A stretch of DNA of 64,000 bases from Thermoleophilia bacterium (GCA_017882545.1 JADGPG010000087.1:1-64000); one strand, 5' to 3'; shown: positions 28,736 to 39,104, numbered from the stretch's first letter. Notes: generated by a model from the letters alone, not told the origin. Made by a program: numbers and translations.

Positions 28736-29992
28736 ATGAGCACCCAGCCACCCGCCCCACATCACCAGCCCGCCACCACCGGACCACCGTCGCCGGTTCC
28801 GCGCTGGTACGCGCCGGCGAGCGCCGCCCTGGTCATCGCGATCGGACTCCTTGTCGGACTCCGCGGGTACCACCACACGGTACTCGCCTGGGGTAGACCG
28901 TTCTGGGATGTCACCTATGGGAGCGGGTTCATCCGCCGCGGCCTCGTCGGGACGATCTTCCAGGCCGTGTTCGGCAGCGCCAGCTACGCCACCCAGACCG
29001 GTCTGGTGATTGCGATCACGGTCACTGTCGCCATCGGGCTGCTGTGCGGACTGGCGATGTGGGTGGCGATCCTCGTGGCTCGCGCATCGAGTCGCGGCAA
29101 CGCCGTGCGGCTGGTGCTGCTGTCCCTGCCGATCGTGGCGTCGTCACTGTTCTCGATGCTCATCTTCACGACCGGCTATCTCGACGGCCTACTGCTGGCG
29201 ATCACCGCCGTTGCGGCCGTACTGCTGGCCCGCGGCTGGCTCTGGCCGGCGGTGGCGGTGGCGTGCGTGGCGCCCTTCGTCCATGAACTGTCGGCCTACC
29301 TGTGGGTCCCCGTCGCGGTGTTCGGCTACTCGGCGATCAGCCGCCGCGTGCCACCCCGCCGCCAGTGGGAGACGGTGATCGCACTCTGCCTGCCGCTGGT
29401 CGTCGCCATCGCGATCACTCGCGTCGGCTCCCGCACCGCCGTCCAGCACCAGATCACCGCGCACGTCCAGGGCACGCCCGGATTCAAGGCGACGCTCTTT
29501 CACTGGGAATTCGGCCAAACGTTCCCGTCCGCCCTGCACCACATGGACCAGTTGCAGCGGCTCTACTGGTGGCCGACCGAGCCCGCTGCGCTCGTCTACT
29601 TTTGCTGGCCCGCGCTGCTGGCGATCACCGTGTACTTGGTGTGGCGCTGGCGGCTCCTGGACCGAGCCGCGCGCGTCGCGCTGATCCTTGCGATCGCGGC
29701 GCCGTGGTCGGCCCTGATTCTCGCGTGGGACTTGTCGAGGCTCATCCTGTTGGCCAACGCAATGAGCCTGATCGTGATCCTTTCCATCGAGACGACCCTC
29801 GATACACGTCACAGCGCGCCGCCGAGTCGAGCGATCGACGTCGTCCTGGGGGGAGCGACCGTGCTCGCGATGAGCCTGCCGTTCATGTACGTGTACTTCG
29901 ACCTGGGATTCTACGTGCACCACGGACCGATGCAGTGGAGTCTGTGGCCGGTGCTCCACCCCGCCCTGGCCAACCTGTTCCGACTGCGCTGA
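28736..29992 (+). CDS. Polytopic membrane protein
   Basis: About ten hydrophobic segments; no family recognised with certainty. Confidence 0.7.
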   Translation: MSTQPPAPHHQPATTGPPSPVPRWYAPASAALVIAIGLLVGLRGYHHTVLAWGRPFWDVTYGSGFIRRGLVGTIFQAVFGSASYATQTGLVIAITVTVAIGLLCGLAMWVAILVARASSRGNAVRLVLLSLPIVASSLFSMLIFTTGYLDGLLLAITAVAAVLLARGWLWPAVAVACVAPFVHELSAYLWVPVAVFGYSAISRRVPPRRQWETVIALCLPLVVAIAITRVGSRTAVQHQITAHVQGTPGFKATLFHWEFGQTFPSALHHMDQLQRLYWWPTEPAALVYFCWPALLAITVYLVWRWRLLDRAARVALILAIAAPWSALILAWDLSRLILLANAMSLIVILSIETTLDTRHSAPPSRAIDVVLGGATVLAMSLPFMYVYFDLGFYVHHGPMQWSLWPVLHPALANLFRLR

Positions 29993-30038
29993 GCCCCGGC
30001 ATGACAGCCGGCCGCGACGCCCGGCGGCGTGCGGCTGC

Positions 30039-30326
30039 TCAGCCCTGGAGCACCTCGGCGCCCGGACGGATCGCCGCGATCGTGTACTCGCGAATGTCAT
30101 ATTGGGCGAGCCCGTGCACGTGGTACGGGTCATCCTTGATCCAGTCCGCCAACTGCTCGCGCGTCACCCCGACCGCGACGGCGATACCACCCTGGAGCGG
30201 CACCTCGGGGCCAGCGGCGATGAAGTGGCCGGCCTCGATGTGCCCGCGGGCCCAGGCGCGGTGCGCCTCGGCCTGATCGACCATTTGATCGGGCGGCACC
30301 GTGTAGCGGGTGATCAGCAGAAACAT
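30039..30326 (-). CDS. YciI family protein
   Basis: MFLLITRYTVPPDQMVDQAEAHRAWARGHIEAGHFIAAGPEVP...VAVGVTREQLADWIKDDPYHVHGLAQYDI. Confidence 0.9.
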   Translation of the reverse strand: MFLLITRYTVPPDQMVDQAEAHRAWARGHIEAGHFIAAGPEVPLQGGIAVAVGVTREQLADWIKDDPYHVHGLAQYDIREYTIAAIRPGAEVLQG

Positions 30327-30784
30327 CAGATCTTGCAGGCCGACAGCGACGCGATAAGCCGGTCCACATCAGGGGTGTCCAGCGGGACCACCTGGTCGAC
30401 GTCACGGATGACGCCGTCGGCGTCGAGCACAAAGGTCGCGCGTCCGGCGATGCCGGCCTGGTCGAGCCACACGTCATACAGGCGAGCCACCTCACCCTTC
30501 GGGTGGAAGTCGGCGAGAAAGGTTACGTGGTCTGCCCCGAGCTCCCGCTTGAACGCCGCAAGGCTGGCCTTGTTGTCGACGCTGACACCCACGACGTGGG
30601 CGCCTTCGAACGGCGTCTGGTCCTCGACAATCTTTGCAAAGTAGGGCCCGCAGACGCCCGAGAAGGCCGCCGGGAAGAAGTTCAGGTACACGGGGGTCCC
30701 GCGCAGATCAGACAGCGTGACGCTCGATCCATCCGAGGCGGTCAGGGTGAAATCCGGCGCTTGGGTTCCGGCGTCGAGGGCCAT
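30326..30784 (-). CDS. Peroxiredoxin (AhpC/TSA, AhpE/Bcp-like)
   Basis: APDFTLTASDGSSVTLSDLRGTPVYLNFFPAAFSGVCGPYFAKI. Confidence 0.9.
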   Translation of the reverse strand: MALDAGTQAPDFTLTASDGSSVTLSDLRGTPVYLNFFPAAFSGVCGPYFAKIVEDQTPFEGAHVVGVSVDNKASLAAFKRELGADHVTFLADFHPKGEVARLYDVWLDQAGIAGRATFVLDADGVIRDVDQVVPLDTPDVDRLIASLSACKI

Positions 30785-30865
30785 TGGTGCTCCTGATGGT
30801 TGAAGATCACGATCGCCACGAGGCTACCGATTCTCGCTCAGCGGCGTCCCGGTACCGCGGCGAAC

Positions 30866-32020
30866 CTATTTCAGGATCCGCGCCGCCGCCTGCGCGACAG
30901 CCTCAAGGCCCTCCGCATCGGCAACGCGGCGACGTGCCGGATCCGCCTCGACCGGGGTCTCGTCGCGGACCCCCGCCGGAGGCTCGCCCCCCAGCGCGAG
31001 GCGCGCCGCGTCCCGCCAGGCGTCCGGGAGGTCGTCAGCCACCGGACGCCCGGTCAGCGCGGCGAGCTGAAGCACCCAGAGGCGGCCGAGAGTCATCGGG
31101 TTGTAGCCGCCCCCGGCGATGGCCAGCAGGCGCCCCTCGCAGACCTCGTCCGCCAGCGCCACGAGCCGGGCGTAGACCTCCTCGAGGGCGGAAATCGTGA
31201 CTTGGAGATGCGCCAGCGGGTCCGCGTGATGGACGTCCGCGCCGAGGTGGACAACGAGCGCCTCCGGAGCGAACGCCCTGACGGCCGGGACGATCACGTC
31301 GCCCACCGCCGCCAGGTACGGAGCGTCACCCGCAAACGGCGGGAGCGGGACATTGAGCGTGGCTCCCTTCCCCTCGCCGGCGCCCGTCTCATCGAGGCCG
31401 CCCGTCCCGGGAAAGAAGCCATAGGCGAACTCGTGCACGGAGACCGACAGGACGCGGGGATCCGAGTAGAAGATCCACTGCACTCCATCCCCGTGATGGG
31501 CATCGACATCGACGTAGGCGACACGGCGCGCGCCTGCGTCGAGTAGCTCGCGTACCGCCAGCGCGCAGTCGTTGTAGATGCAGAATCCGGACGCCCGGTT
31601 CGCCATCGCGTGGTGGAGCCCCGCGGGCGCAGGGCAGAATGCGCGGCCCGGGCCCTCCCAGACCGCCTGCGCACCGGCAATCGCGGCACCGCACACGTCG
31701 GCGGCCGCCTCATGCATTCCTTCCCGGGCGACGGTGTCCATGCCGGGAACGAACCCCCACTGGCCGGCCTCCCACTCCATCGCGCGCCGCGGGTCGTGCG
31801 AATACCGCTGCACGGCGCGGATGTAGGCGCCGGCATGCACCCGCTCCAACGACGCCACGTCGGCAGTCGGAGGGTCGAGCGTCACGACACCCGGCCCGTC
31901 GAGCGACCCCGTATGTAACAGCAGGTCCCATGCCAGGCCGCGTCGCAGCGGACGCTCGGCGTCCTCAGACGGGTTATAGGCCTGCAAACGGGGGCTCCAC
32001 GGGACGATTACGTCGGCCAT
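30866..32020 (-). CDS. Acetoin utilisation (AcuC)/histone deacetylase family protein
   Basis: GLHHAMANRASGFCIYNDCALAVRELLDAGARRVAYVDVDAHHGDGVQWIFYSDPRVLSVSVHE; GGYNPMTLGRLW. Confidence 0.92.
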   Translation of the reverse strand: MADVIVPWSPRLQAYNPSEDAERPLRRGLAWDLLLHTGSLDGPGVVTLDPPTADVASLERVHAGAYIRAVQRYSHDPRRAMEWEAGQWGFVPGMDTVAREGMHEAAADVCGAAIAGAQAVWEGPGRAFCPAPAGLHHAMANRASGFCIYNDCALAVRELLDAGARRVAYVDVDAHHGDGVQWIFYSDPRVLSVSVHEFAYGFFPGTGGLDETGAGEGKGATLNVPLPPFAGDAPYLAAVGDVIVPAVRAFAPEALVVHLGADVHHADPLAHLQVTISALEEVYARLVALADEVCEGRLLAIAGGGYNPMTLGRLWVLQLAALTGRPVADDLPDAWRDAARLALGGEPPAGVRDETPVEADPARRRVADAEGLEAVAQAAARILK

Positions 32021-32166
32021 TGCGGTGTCTTCCTGGGGCGCGAGCAGAACGGCTTTGCGACAGCAAACCACGACCGGGTTCGATGCGCCCGCCTCGAATC
32101 CGCCGATTCGCCGACGCCATGCGTACGATTTGGGTAGCGAATGCACCTGTACGCAAGGAGACGTTC

Positions 32167-32403
32167 TTGGCGCACCACCTGTTCGACGTCCGGGAGTCGG
32201 CGACTCACGACCTCGTAGCCCAGCAACTGCGCGACCTCGCCGAACAGTTCGCGGCGGGCTCGGTTGACCTCGCCTACGACGAGTGGCAAGGCGGCATCGA
32301 GGTGATCGACCCAGTCAACGTGGTCGTGGACCTCAAGAGGAGTGGTCATTCAATGGACCTTGTTGTCCACCTCACCTGGCCGACCGCGGGCAGCCCCGCC
32401 TAG
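32167..32403 (+). CDS. amphi-Trp domain-containing protein
   Basis: 78 aa; LRDLAEQFAAGSVDLAYDEWQGGIEVIDPVNVVVDLKRSGHSMDLVVHLTWP; TTG start after AAGGAG (upstream ATG at 32119 is the alternative). Confidence 0.75.
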   Translation: MAHHLFDVRESATHDLVAQQLRDLAEQFAAGSVDLAYDEWQGGIEVIDPVNVVVDLKRSGHSMDLVVHLTWPTAGSPA

Positions 32404-32405
32404 GT

Positions 32406-33191
32406 TCACGCTCCCCCGGGTCCCGCCCCGGACATCTCTGCAACCAGCTGCGCAGCGTGCGCCCTCAGGCGCGCGCTGCGGGCCGCATCGCCGAGCGCGG
32501 CGTACCAGCCGGCGATCCACAAGGCCATGAACGGCCGCCAGGCCGTTGCGCGCGCTGCCGTCGTGGCGTCGGCCCCATACCCGGCGAGCAGGTCGTCGAG
32601 CGCCGGCGGCGGGAGTGCGTCCATCGCCGCCAGATACGCCAAGTCCTCGGCCGGTTCGCCATCCCGCGCGAACTCCCAATCGACGAGCAGCGGGCCGCGG
32701 GCGCCCCAGACGACGTTCCCGCTCCAGGGGTCGCCGTGCAGGAGTACCGCACGACCCCCCGCGGGAGCCGGCAGCGCCGCGATCGCCCGTGCCGCCAACG
32801 GGCGATCCGCGTCATCGACCCGTGCCACCACCTCGGCGGTGCGGTCCGCCCAGGCGCCGGGGACCGCGTCGGCGCTGGACAAGTTCGGCGCGACGGACTC
32901 GTGCAGTCGCCGCAGCAGCGCACCGACCGCGCGGGCGTCGGCGGCGGACCAGTGGGTGGCGGGGCGGACGTCGCCGGCGATCCGCTCCGTCACCACCACG
33001 CCGTCGCCCGAGGCGACAAGGCGCGGGGCAACACCGGCGCCGGAGACCGCGTCGAGCGCGCGGGCCTCTCGGTCCGTGCGCTCGTGCGCGGCAACCTTGA
33101 CGGCCCACAAGCCCCCGGGCGTGGCAATTTCCCAGACCGCCGCACCACGACCTCCGCCGAGTCGGCGTGGCGGCGCCGAATCGCGATACAT
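32406..33191 (-). CDS. Aminoglycoside phosphotransferase/choline-kinase-like protein
   Basis: LLHGDPWSGNVVWGARGPLLVDWEFARDGEPAEDLAYLA kinase motifs. Confidence 0.85.
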   Translation of the reverse strand: MYRDSAPPRRLGGGRGAAVWEIATPGGLWAVKVAAHERTDREARALDAVSGAGVAPRLVASGDGVVVTERIAGDVRPATHWSAADARAVGALLRRLHESVAPNLSSADAVPGAWADRTAEVVARVDDADRPLAARAIAALPAPAGGRAVLLHGDPWSGNVVWGARGPLLVDWEFARDGEPAEDLAYLAAMDALPPPALDDLLAGYGADATTAARATAWRPFMALWIAGWYAALGDAARSARLRAHAAQLVAEMSGAGPGGA

Positions 33192-33458
33192 GCCTGCACG
33201 AGTGTCATCCGCCAACGGTGTTCCTCCGCAATCCGCGGCATGTCCCGGCCGCCGAGCTCCCCGCGCCTTCGTCGCCGACAGGCGACAAAACGCTAGTGAA
33301 CTGGCAACATAGTCGGTGCACATGGTGGTGTTGCACATGCGCCCATACCGATTCGGGCCAGCGGGACGGGTCCGGTCGCGTGGCCACAACGGCTGGTACA
33401 GCGCGTACACCGCGCGGGGTGATCCCCGCGTCGTGTCGTGTTGCCCGGAAAGGTGCAC

Positions 33459-33761
33459 ATGCTCGTCGAGATTCAGGTGCTCCCCACCCCGACAGGGGCA
33501 CCACCTGACACCTACTCACACGTTGACGCCGCGATCGCGGCGATCGCGGCAAGCGGGGCCCGCTACGAGGTTGGCGCGCTCGGAACGACGATTGAGGGCA
33601 CCGCAGACCAGGTCTGGCCGGTGCTGCGCGCGGCTCACGAGGCGTCGTTGGCGGCCGGTGCCGACCAGGTGGTCACCGTCATCAAAGTAGCCGAGACGTC
33701 CGGCGGTGATGAGCGCCTGACGATCGACGGCCTGACCGCCCGCCACCGAGCCGTGCGATGA
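33459..33761 (+). CDS. MTH1187/YkoF-type thiamine-binding protein
   Basis: MLVEIQVLPTPTGAPPDTYSHVDAAIAAIAASGARYEVGALGTTIEGTADQVWPVLRAAHEASLAAGADQVVTVIKVAE; ATGA overlap with ABC binding protein. Confidence 0.85.
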   Translation: MLVEIQVLPTPTGAPPDTYSHVDAAIAAIAASGARYEVGALGTTIEGTADQVWPVLRAAHEASLAAGADQVVTVIKVAETSGGDERLTIDGLTARHRAVR

Positions 33762-34846
33762 GCCCGGCACAACCTCGCCGTCGCGGTGTGTGCGCGGCCG
33801 CCGCCGCGGCGCTCGTCGCGGTCACCGCGCTCGTCGCCGGCTGCGGCGGATCCGGGAGCGGCACGGCATCGACGGCGGGATCGGCAGTGACGACGACCCC
33901 CGCACCGGCCACCGTCACCGTCGCGCTCGACTGGGTGCCGAACACCAATCACACCGGGATCTACGTCGCCAACGCGCTCGGCCTCTACCGACACGCCGGC
34001 ATCAACCTGCACGTCCTGCCGTACGGAACGACGGCCCCCGAGACGCTCGTCGCCGCCGGTAAGGCCGATTTCGGGATCTCGTACGAGGCGGGCACGATCT
34101 TCGCCCGCGCCGCCGGAGAAGACGTCACCGCGGTATTTGCGATCCTCCAACACGACGCCTTGCAGGTCGGGGTCCGCGCGACGAACACCGCGATCAACTC
34201 GCCGAAGGATCTCGACGGTAAGACGTATGCCGGATTCGGCACCCCGGATGAGGGCCCGACGCTCAAGTACGTCATCCGACGTGACGGCGGCACCGGATCA
34301 TTCACCACCGTCGACCTCAACACGTCGGCATATGACGCAGTCTGGACGGGCAAAGCCGATTTCACGCTCTCGTACACGACCTGGGAAGCCATCCAGGGTC
34401 GCCTGGCCGGGAAGCCGTTCAAGTCCGGATTCGGTCTGACCCAACTGGGCCTTCCGGACAACTACTCCACCCTCATGATCTCCAGCAACCACTTCCTGTC
34501 CGGTCACGGCGACGTTGCTCGGCGATTCCTGGCCGCGACGCAGCAGGGGTACGAGTACGCGGCCGCACATCCGGCTCAGGCGGCCCGCATCCTGATCGCC
34601 GCCGACCCCAACGGGCTCGGATCCCAGACGACGCTGGTCGAGGAAAGCGCCGACCTGTTGGCGCGGAACTACTACCTCGATGCATCCGGGGTGGCCGGGC
34701 CGGAGACGACCGACACGTGGGCGGGCTACGGCAACCTGCTGTTCGACGCCGGCGCGCTGGCGAACTCCAACGGCGCCAAGCTGACCACGCGCCCCGAATG
34801 GTCGACCTACTACACCAACGCCTACCTCCCGGCCGGCGCAAAATGA
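33758..34846 (+). CDS. ABC transporter substrate-binding lipoprotein, NMT1/THI5-like (ThiY type)
   Basis: Lipobox ALVAGCGG; VTVALDWVPNTNHTGIYVANALGLYRHAGINLHVLPYGTTAPETLVAAGKADFGISYEA. Confidence 0.9.
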   Translation: MSPAQPRRRGVCAAAAAALVAVTALVAGCGGSGSGTASTAGSAVTTTPAPATVTVALDWVPNTNHTGIYVANALGLYRHAGINLHVLPYGTTAPETLVAAGKADFGISYEAGTIFARAAGEDVTAVFAILQHDALQVGVRATNTAINSPKDLDGKTYAGFGTPDEGPTLKYVIRRDGGTGSFTTVDLNTSAYDAVWTGKADFTLSYTTWEAIQGRLAGKPFKSGFGLTQLGLPDNYSTLMISSNHFLSGHGDVARRFLAATQQGYEYAAAHPAQAARILIAADPNGLGSQTTLVEESADLLARNYYLDASGVAGPETTDTWAGYGNLLFDAGALANSNGAKLTTRPEWSTYYTNAYLPAGAK

Positions 34847-35655
34847 GCACGGCCCGCAGGCCCGGCGCCACCGCCGACCCCCGGCCACTCGGGCGGTTCG
34901 GCTGGGTGCCGGCGCTGGCGATCATCGCGGCCGCCATAGCGACCTGGCAGATCTACGCGATGCGCAGCGGGGTGAGCCCCCAGATCCTCCCCTCTCCGGC
35001 GCGCGTCGTCGACGCCGGCTGGGCCGCACGCGACGCGCTGTGGACCAACACCGTCGCGACGCTCGAGGAGACGGCATTCGGGTTTCTTGTCGCCGTCGTT
35101 CTCGCACTGGGCCTGTCGCTGCTCATCGACGCCTCCGGCATCCTGCGGACCGCGCTGATGCCGCTGCTGATCGGCTCCCAGACCCTGCCGCTGGTCGCGA
35201 TCGCGCCGCTGGTGATCATTTGGTTCGGCTTCGGACTGACGCCGAAGGTGCTGCTGGTGGCGCTGCTGTCGTTCTTCCCGATCACGGTGGCCCTCCTGGA
35301 GGGGTACCAGGCAACCGACCCCGATGTCGAGCGCCTCCTGATGTCGATGGGGGCCGGTCGCTGGCGCCGATACCGCTCCGCGCGCCTGCCGACCGCGATG
35401 CCGTTCTTTTTCGCCGGCCTCCGCATCGCGATCACCTACTCGATCGTGGTCGCAATCTTCGCCGAGTACGCCGGCGCCAGCTCGGGGCTGGGGATCTACA
35501 TCGAGCAGGAGACCCATGTGTTCCGCACGGATCTCGTCTTCGCAGCAGTTCTGGTGACGACATTGCTGACCATCACGCTGTTCGCGGCGACGTACCTCCT
35601 CGAGCGCCTGCTGATCCCGTGGTACCGGATATCGCGCAGGGTGGACCGCCGGTGA
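34843..35655 (+). CDS. ABC transporter permease (ThiX/SsuC type)
   Basis: BPD_transp_1-type: LMPLLIGSQTLPLVAIAPLVIIWFGFGLTPKVLLVALLSFFPITVALLEG. Confidence 0.9.
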   Translation: MSTARRPGATADPRPLGRFGWVPALAIIAAAIATWQIYAMRSGVSPQILPSPARVVDAGWAARDALWTNTVATLEETAFGFLVAVVLALGLSLLIDASGILRTALMPLLIGSQTLPLVAIAPLVIIWFGFGLTPKVLLVALLSFFPITVALLEGYQATDPDVERLLMSMGAGRWRRYRSARLPTAMPFFFAGLRIAITYSIVVAIFAEYAGASSGLGIYIEQETHVFRTDLVFAAVLVTTLLTITLFAATYLLERLLIPWYRISRRVDRR

Positions 35656-36455
35656 CCTCGCAGCCGACGACCGCGCCCCGTCGCACCGACGGCGGGACGC
35701 CGAAGCTCCGGCTGGAGGCCGTCCACCACGCCTATCGCGATGTCAAGGTGCTCGACGGCGTATCGCTCGAGCTCGCGGCGGGCGAGTTGGTGACGATCCT
35801 CGGACCGTCGGGCTGCGGGAAGTCCACCATCTTCTCGATCTTGACCGGTACGACCGCACCGGCCGCCGGCATCGTCCTGGTCGACGGCGCACCGCTCGGC
35901 GCCAGCAGCGAACGGTTCGCGGTCATGCCGCAGACCGACGCGCTGCTGCCCTGGCGCCGGGTGATCGACAACGTGACACTTGGGCTTGAGGTCCAGGGGG
36001 TGTCGCGCCGCGACGCCCGCGCCCGGGTCACCCCGCTCTTGGAGACCTTCGGGCTCGACGAGTTCACCCGGGCCTATCCGTTCGAACTCTCGGGCGGGAT
36101 GCGCCAGCGCGCGGCACTGCTGCGGACCGTCGTCCAGGACCGCTCGGTCATGCTCCTCGACGAGCCGTTCGGCGCGCTCGACGCCCTCACCCGCACCGAC
36201 ATGCAGACATGGCTCGAGAGCGTCTGGGGCACGTTCGGCGCGTCGGTCCTGCTGATCACCCACGACATCCGCGAGGCCGTCTTCCTGTCGGACCGCGTCT
36301 ACGTGCTGTCGCCGCGCCCGGCCCGGGTCGTGGCCGAGGTCACCGTCCCGCTCGCGCGTCCACGCCGCCTCGAGGACGTCGGCAGCTCGATGTTCGTCGA
36401 CATCGAGATCGAACTGCGACAGATTCTGGCCGCGATTCGCGGCCGCCACGCCTAG
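35652..36455 (+). CDS. ABC transporter ATP-binding protein (ThiZ/SsuB type)
   Basis: LGPSGCGKSTIF, LSGGMRQRAALLRTV, VMLLDEPFGALD; GTG start overlapping permease stop. Confidence 0.92.
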   Translation: MTSQPTTAPRRTDGGTPKLRLEAVHHAYRDVKVLDGVSLELAAGELVTILGPSGCGKSTIFSILTGTTAPAAGIVLVDGAPLGASSERFAVMPQTDALLPWRRVIDNVTLGLEVQGVSRRDARARVTPLLETFGLDEFTRAYPFELSGGMRQRAALLRTVVQDRSVMLLDEPFGALDALTRTDMQTWLESVWGTFGASVLLITHDIREAVFLSDRVYVLSPRPARVVAEVTVPLARPRRLEDVGSSMFVDIEIELRQILAAIRGRHA

Positions 36456-36586
36456 CGTCCGGGCCGGCGCCGGCGGGGCGATGCGCAGACGATGCCCGCC
36501 ACGGCGATCGGTACGATCATCTCCGCGATGACGATCACCACAACTGCGACGACTGCGACAGCTCCGACCGCCGCCCGAGCCCACCG

Positions 36587-37672
36587 GTGACCGCGTTCGC
36601 CGGCATGTCGCGCGGCGAACGGATCCTCCTCGCGCTCGCGACCGCACTGACGCTCGCAGCCGGGGTGGCCGAATTCTCCGGCGCGCCGGGAGTGCTGCGA
36701 TTCGTCGTCTCCGGGGCGGCGCTCGGCGCCGTTGCCTGGGTCGTCGGCTTCGCGACCGAGGTCGTCGGAACCCGGTTCGGTCCCGGGATCACCGGGGTCC
36801 TGCAGTCGACGCTCGGCAACCTGCCCGAGTTCTTCGTGGTGGTGTTCGCGCTCGGCGCCGGGCAGACCGTCGTCGCCGAGACGTCGATCTTCGGGTCGAT
36901 CTTCTCCAACGCACTGCTGATTCTCGGGATTGCGATCATCGTCGGCTCGCGCGCATCGTCGGACGGCGTGATGCGCTTCAGCCACCGGCTACCGAATGAC
37001 ACCGCCACGCTGATGCTGATGGCGGTCTTCATCATCACACTGCTGGGAATCTCCGGGTACGCCAACGACCGGGCGAGCCATCATCAGCTGGCGATTTCCG
37101 TCGTTGGCGCTGTCTGCCTCCTCGCCGTCTACGCCGCCTGGGTGATCGCCTACCTGCGCCATGACCTGCGCATCCACACGCCTCCGGACAAGCTCGTCCA
37201 TCCCGAGGCCGCAGCGGTGTCGTTCCGGACCGCGATCGTACTGTTGGTTCTCGCCGGGACGGCCGCCGCACTGGTGTCGGAGTGGTTCGTCTCCGCGATC
37301 GACCCGGCGGTGCAGGCCCTGCACCTGTCGAAGGCCTTCGTCGGTCTGGTGATCGTCGCAATTGCGGGCAACGCGGTCGAGAACGTCGTCGGGATCCAGC
37401 TGGCGGCCAAGCACAAGTTCGATCTCGCGCTGTCGGTGATCAAGAACTCAATCTCCCAGATCGCCGTCTTTCTTTACCCGCTGCTGGTGCTCGTCTCGCT
37501 GCTGTTCGCCGACCACCTGACCTTTGCGGTCTCCGGCATCCTCATCGGCGGACTTGCGCTCACCGCGATCAGTATCTGGCAGATCACCGGTGATGGGGAG
37601 GCGGCCGCGTTCGAGGGCTGGGCGCTCGTCGCGCTCTATGTGATCATCGCGACGCTGTTCTACTTCGAGTAG
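36587..37672 (+). CDS. Calcium/proton exchanger (Cax family)
   Basis: GFATEVVGTRFGPGITGVLQSTLGNLPEFFVVVFALGAGQTVVAETSIFGSIFSNALLILGIAI; second repeat GNAVENVVGIQLAAKHKFDLALSVIKNS. Confidence 0.92.
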   Translation: MTAFAGMSRGERILLALATALTLAAGVAEFSGAPGVLRFVVSGAALGAVAWVVGFATEVVGTRFGPGITGVLQSTLGNLPEFFVVVFALGAGQTVVAETSIFGSIFSNALLILGIAIIVGSRASSDGVMRFSHRLPNDTATLMLMAVFIITLLGISGYANDRASHHQLAISVVGAVCLLAVYAAWVIAYLRHDLRIHTPPDKLVHPEAAAVSFRTAIVLLVLAGTAAALVSEWFVSAIDPAVQALHLSKAFVGLVIVAIAGNAVENVVGIQLAAKHKFDLALSVIKNSISQIAVFLYPLLVLVSLLFADHLTFAVSGILIGGLALTAISIWQITGDGEAAAFEGWALVALYVIIATLFYFE

Positions 37673-37682
37673 GGCGGTGCGG

Positions 37683-38834
37683 TCACGCCGCCGGACCCGA
37701 TGCGAGCGTGATCGATGAGCCGTGGTGGTGCCCGTTCGTATCCATCCAGGTGAGCTGCACGGTCTGACCGGGGCGCAGACGCCCCATTTCCGCTGTCAGC
37801 TGCGTCGGTGTGCTGACGACAACGCCGTCGACGGACAGAATCACGTCAGTGGGCTGCATACCGAGCGCCTGCGCCGGCTGGCCGTCGATGACCTCGGAGA
37901 TCACGACGCCCGGCGACCCGCCGTTCTGGTCGATCGCGATCTGGACTCCGAGAAACGCGACCGGACCGACGTGGACGTTCCCCGACGAGGTACCCTGCTC
38001 GATCTGGTTCGCGATCTGGAGGGCCCGGTTGATCGGGATGGCGAATCCATCGGTGGCCGCTCCCGACCGGGCGCGCGCGCGCGCCGAGGCCGCGGTGTCC
38101 ATGCCGATGACGCTGCCGCCCGCATCGACCAGTGGACCACCCGAATCGCCGGGCTGGATCGCCGCGTCGGTCTGGATCAGCCCGTCGAGATTCTCCGAGG
38201 TCTGCGTGACATCGTCGAACGCGGTGATCGACTGACCGAGTCCGGTGACGTGCCCAGAGGCCACGCTCGGGGTCCCGCCGACGCCGCCGGCATTACCGAA
38301 CGCGGCGACCGAGTCGCCGACGGCGACCCGTGAGGAATCCCCGACCGAGACGGTGCTCAGTCCCGATGCATTCTGCAGCTGCAACACGGCCACGTCGTCC
38401 GCGCGGTCGGTTCCGACCACCGTGGCCGTATAGGTCCGCCCGTTGCCGACATCGACGACCTTGACCGATGTCGAGCCCGCGACCACGTGGTTGTTGGTCA
38501 GCACCTCGCCCGTCGCGGTGAGCACGATTCCCGTCCCTGCCGCGCCGCCTTCGCTGAAGCCGAGATCCGAGTTCACGTCGACAATCGCGGGGTTGACGCG
38601 ATGGACCACCGTTGTGACGTTGATCGGTGCTTTGGGGGACGTGTGGGTGACGTAGTTCGCACCGACGGCGATCACACCGACAACCGCGGCACCGATGAGC
38701 GCACTGCGCACGAACCGGCTCGTGGATCGACGTCGCCGGGGGCGGCGCGGCGGGGGGGGCGGAACCGGGTCCGGCCAGCGCGGCAACTCCGTCGGAGGCG
38801 CGATGTGATCGTCGAATGGCGAGGGCGAATCCAT
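37683..38834 (-). CDS. HtrA/DegP-like membrane serine protease with PDZ domain
   Basis: N-terminal TM; LTNNHVVAGS, ADDVAVLQL, DAAIQPGDSGGPLVD; C-terminal PDZ ALGMQPTDVILSVDGVVVSTPTQL. Confidence 0.92.
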   Translation of the reverse strand: MDSPSPFDDHIAPPTELPRWPDPVPPPPPRRPRRRRSTSRFVRSALIGAAVVGVIAVGANYVTHTSPKAPINVTTVVHRVNPAIVDVNSDLGFSEGGAAGTGIVLTATGEVLTNNHVVAGSTSVKVVDVGNGRTYTATVVGTDRADDVAVLQLQNASGLSTVSVGDSSRVAVGDSVAAFGNAGGVGGTPSVASGHVTGLGQSITAFDDVTQTSENLDGLIQTDAAIQPGDSGGPLVDAGGSVIGMDTAASARARARSGAATDGFAIPINRALQIANQIEQGTSSGNVHVGPVAFLGVQIAIDQNGGSPGVVISEVIDGQPAQALGMQPTDVILSVDGVVVSTPTQLTAEMGRLRPGQTVQLTWMDTNGHHHGSSITLASGPAA

Positions 38835-39104
38835 GTGTGTGCTCCATCTTTCCACCAGAAGGATGGCCGGGCCATCCTGACGGGTGGGCACACCGCTCGC
38901 CATACCCAAACGTACGGGATCGCATGCGTATCACGGCGGGGCGCCGATCCCCGCCAGGATCCTGCGGGTCGCGGTGTTCGCCAGCGACGGCGCGACGTCG
39001 GCGTCCAAGGAGGCGTCGCTCTCGGCGACGATTCACGGTCCGAGCGGAGCCGCGTCGGCGCACGGTGATGGGCCGCCTTGCATGGGCTCGGACCGGGCTG
39101 TAGA

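Noticed and set aside
33405-33435. CRISPR type I-E-like repeat (cgcggggtgatccccgcg)
   Set aside because: Single copy with no spaced repeats and no cas genes nearby; treated only as a hairpin
33190-33460. TPP riboswitch upstream of the thiamine operon
   Set aside because: No CUGAGA / ACCUGAUCUGG-like core seen by eye; needs a covariance-model search before claiming it
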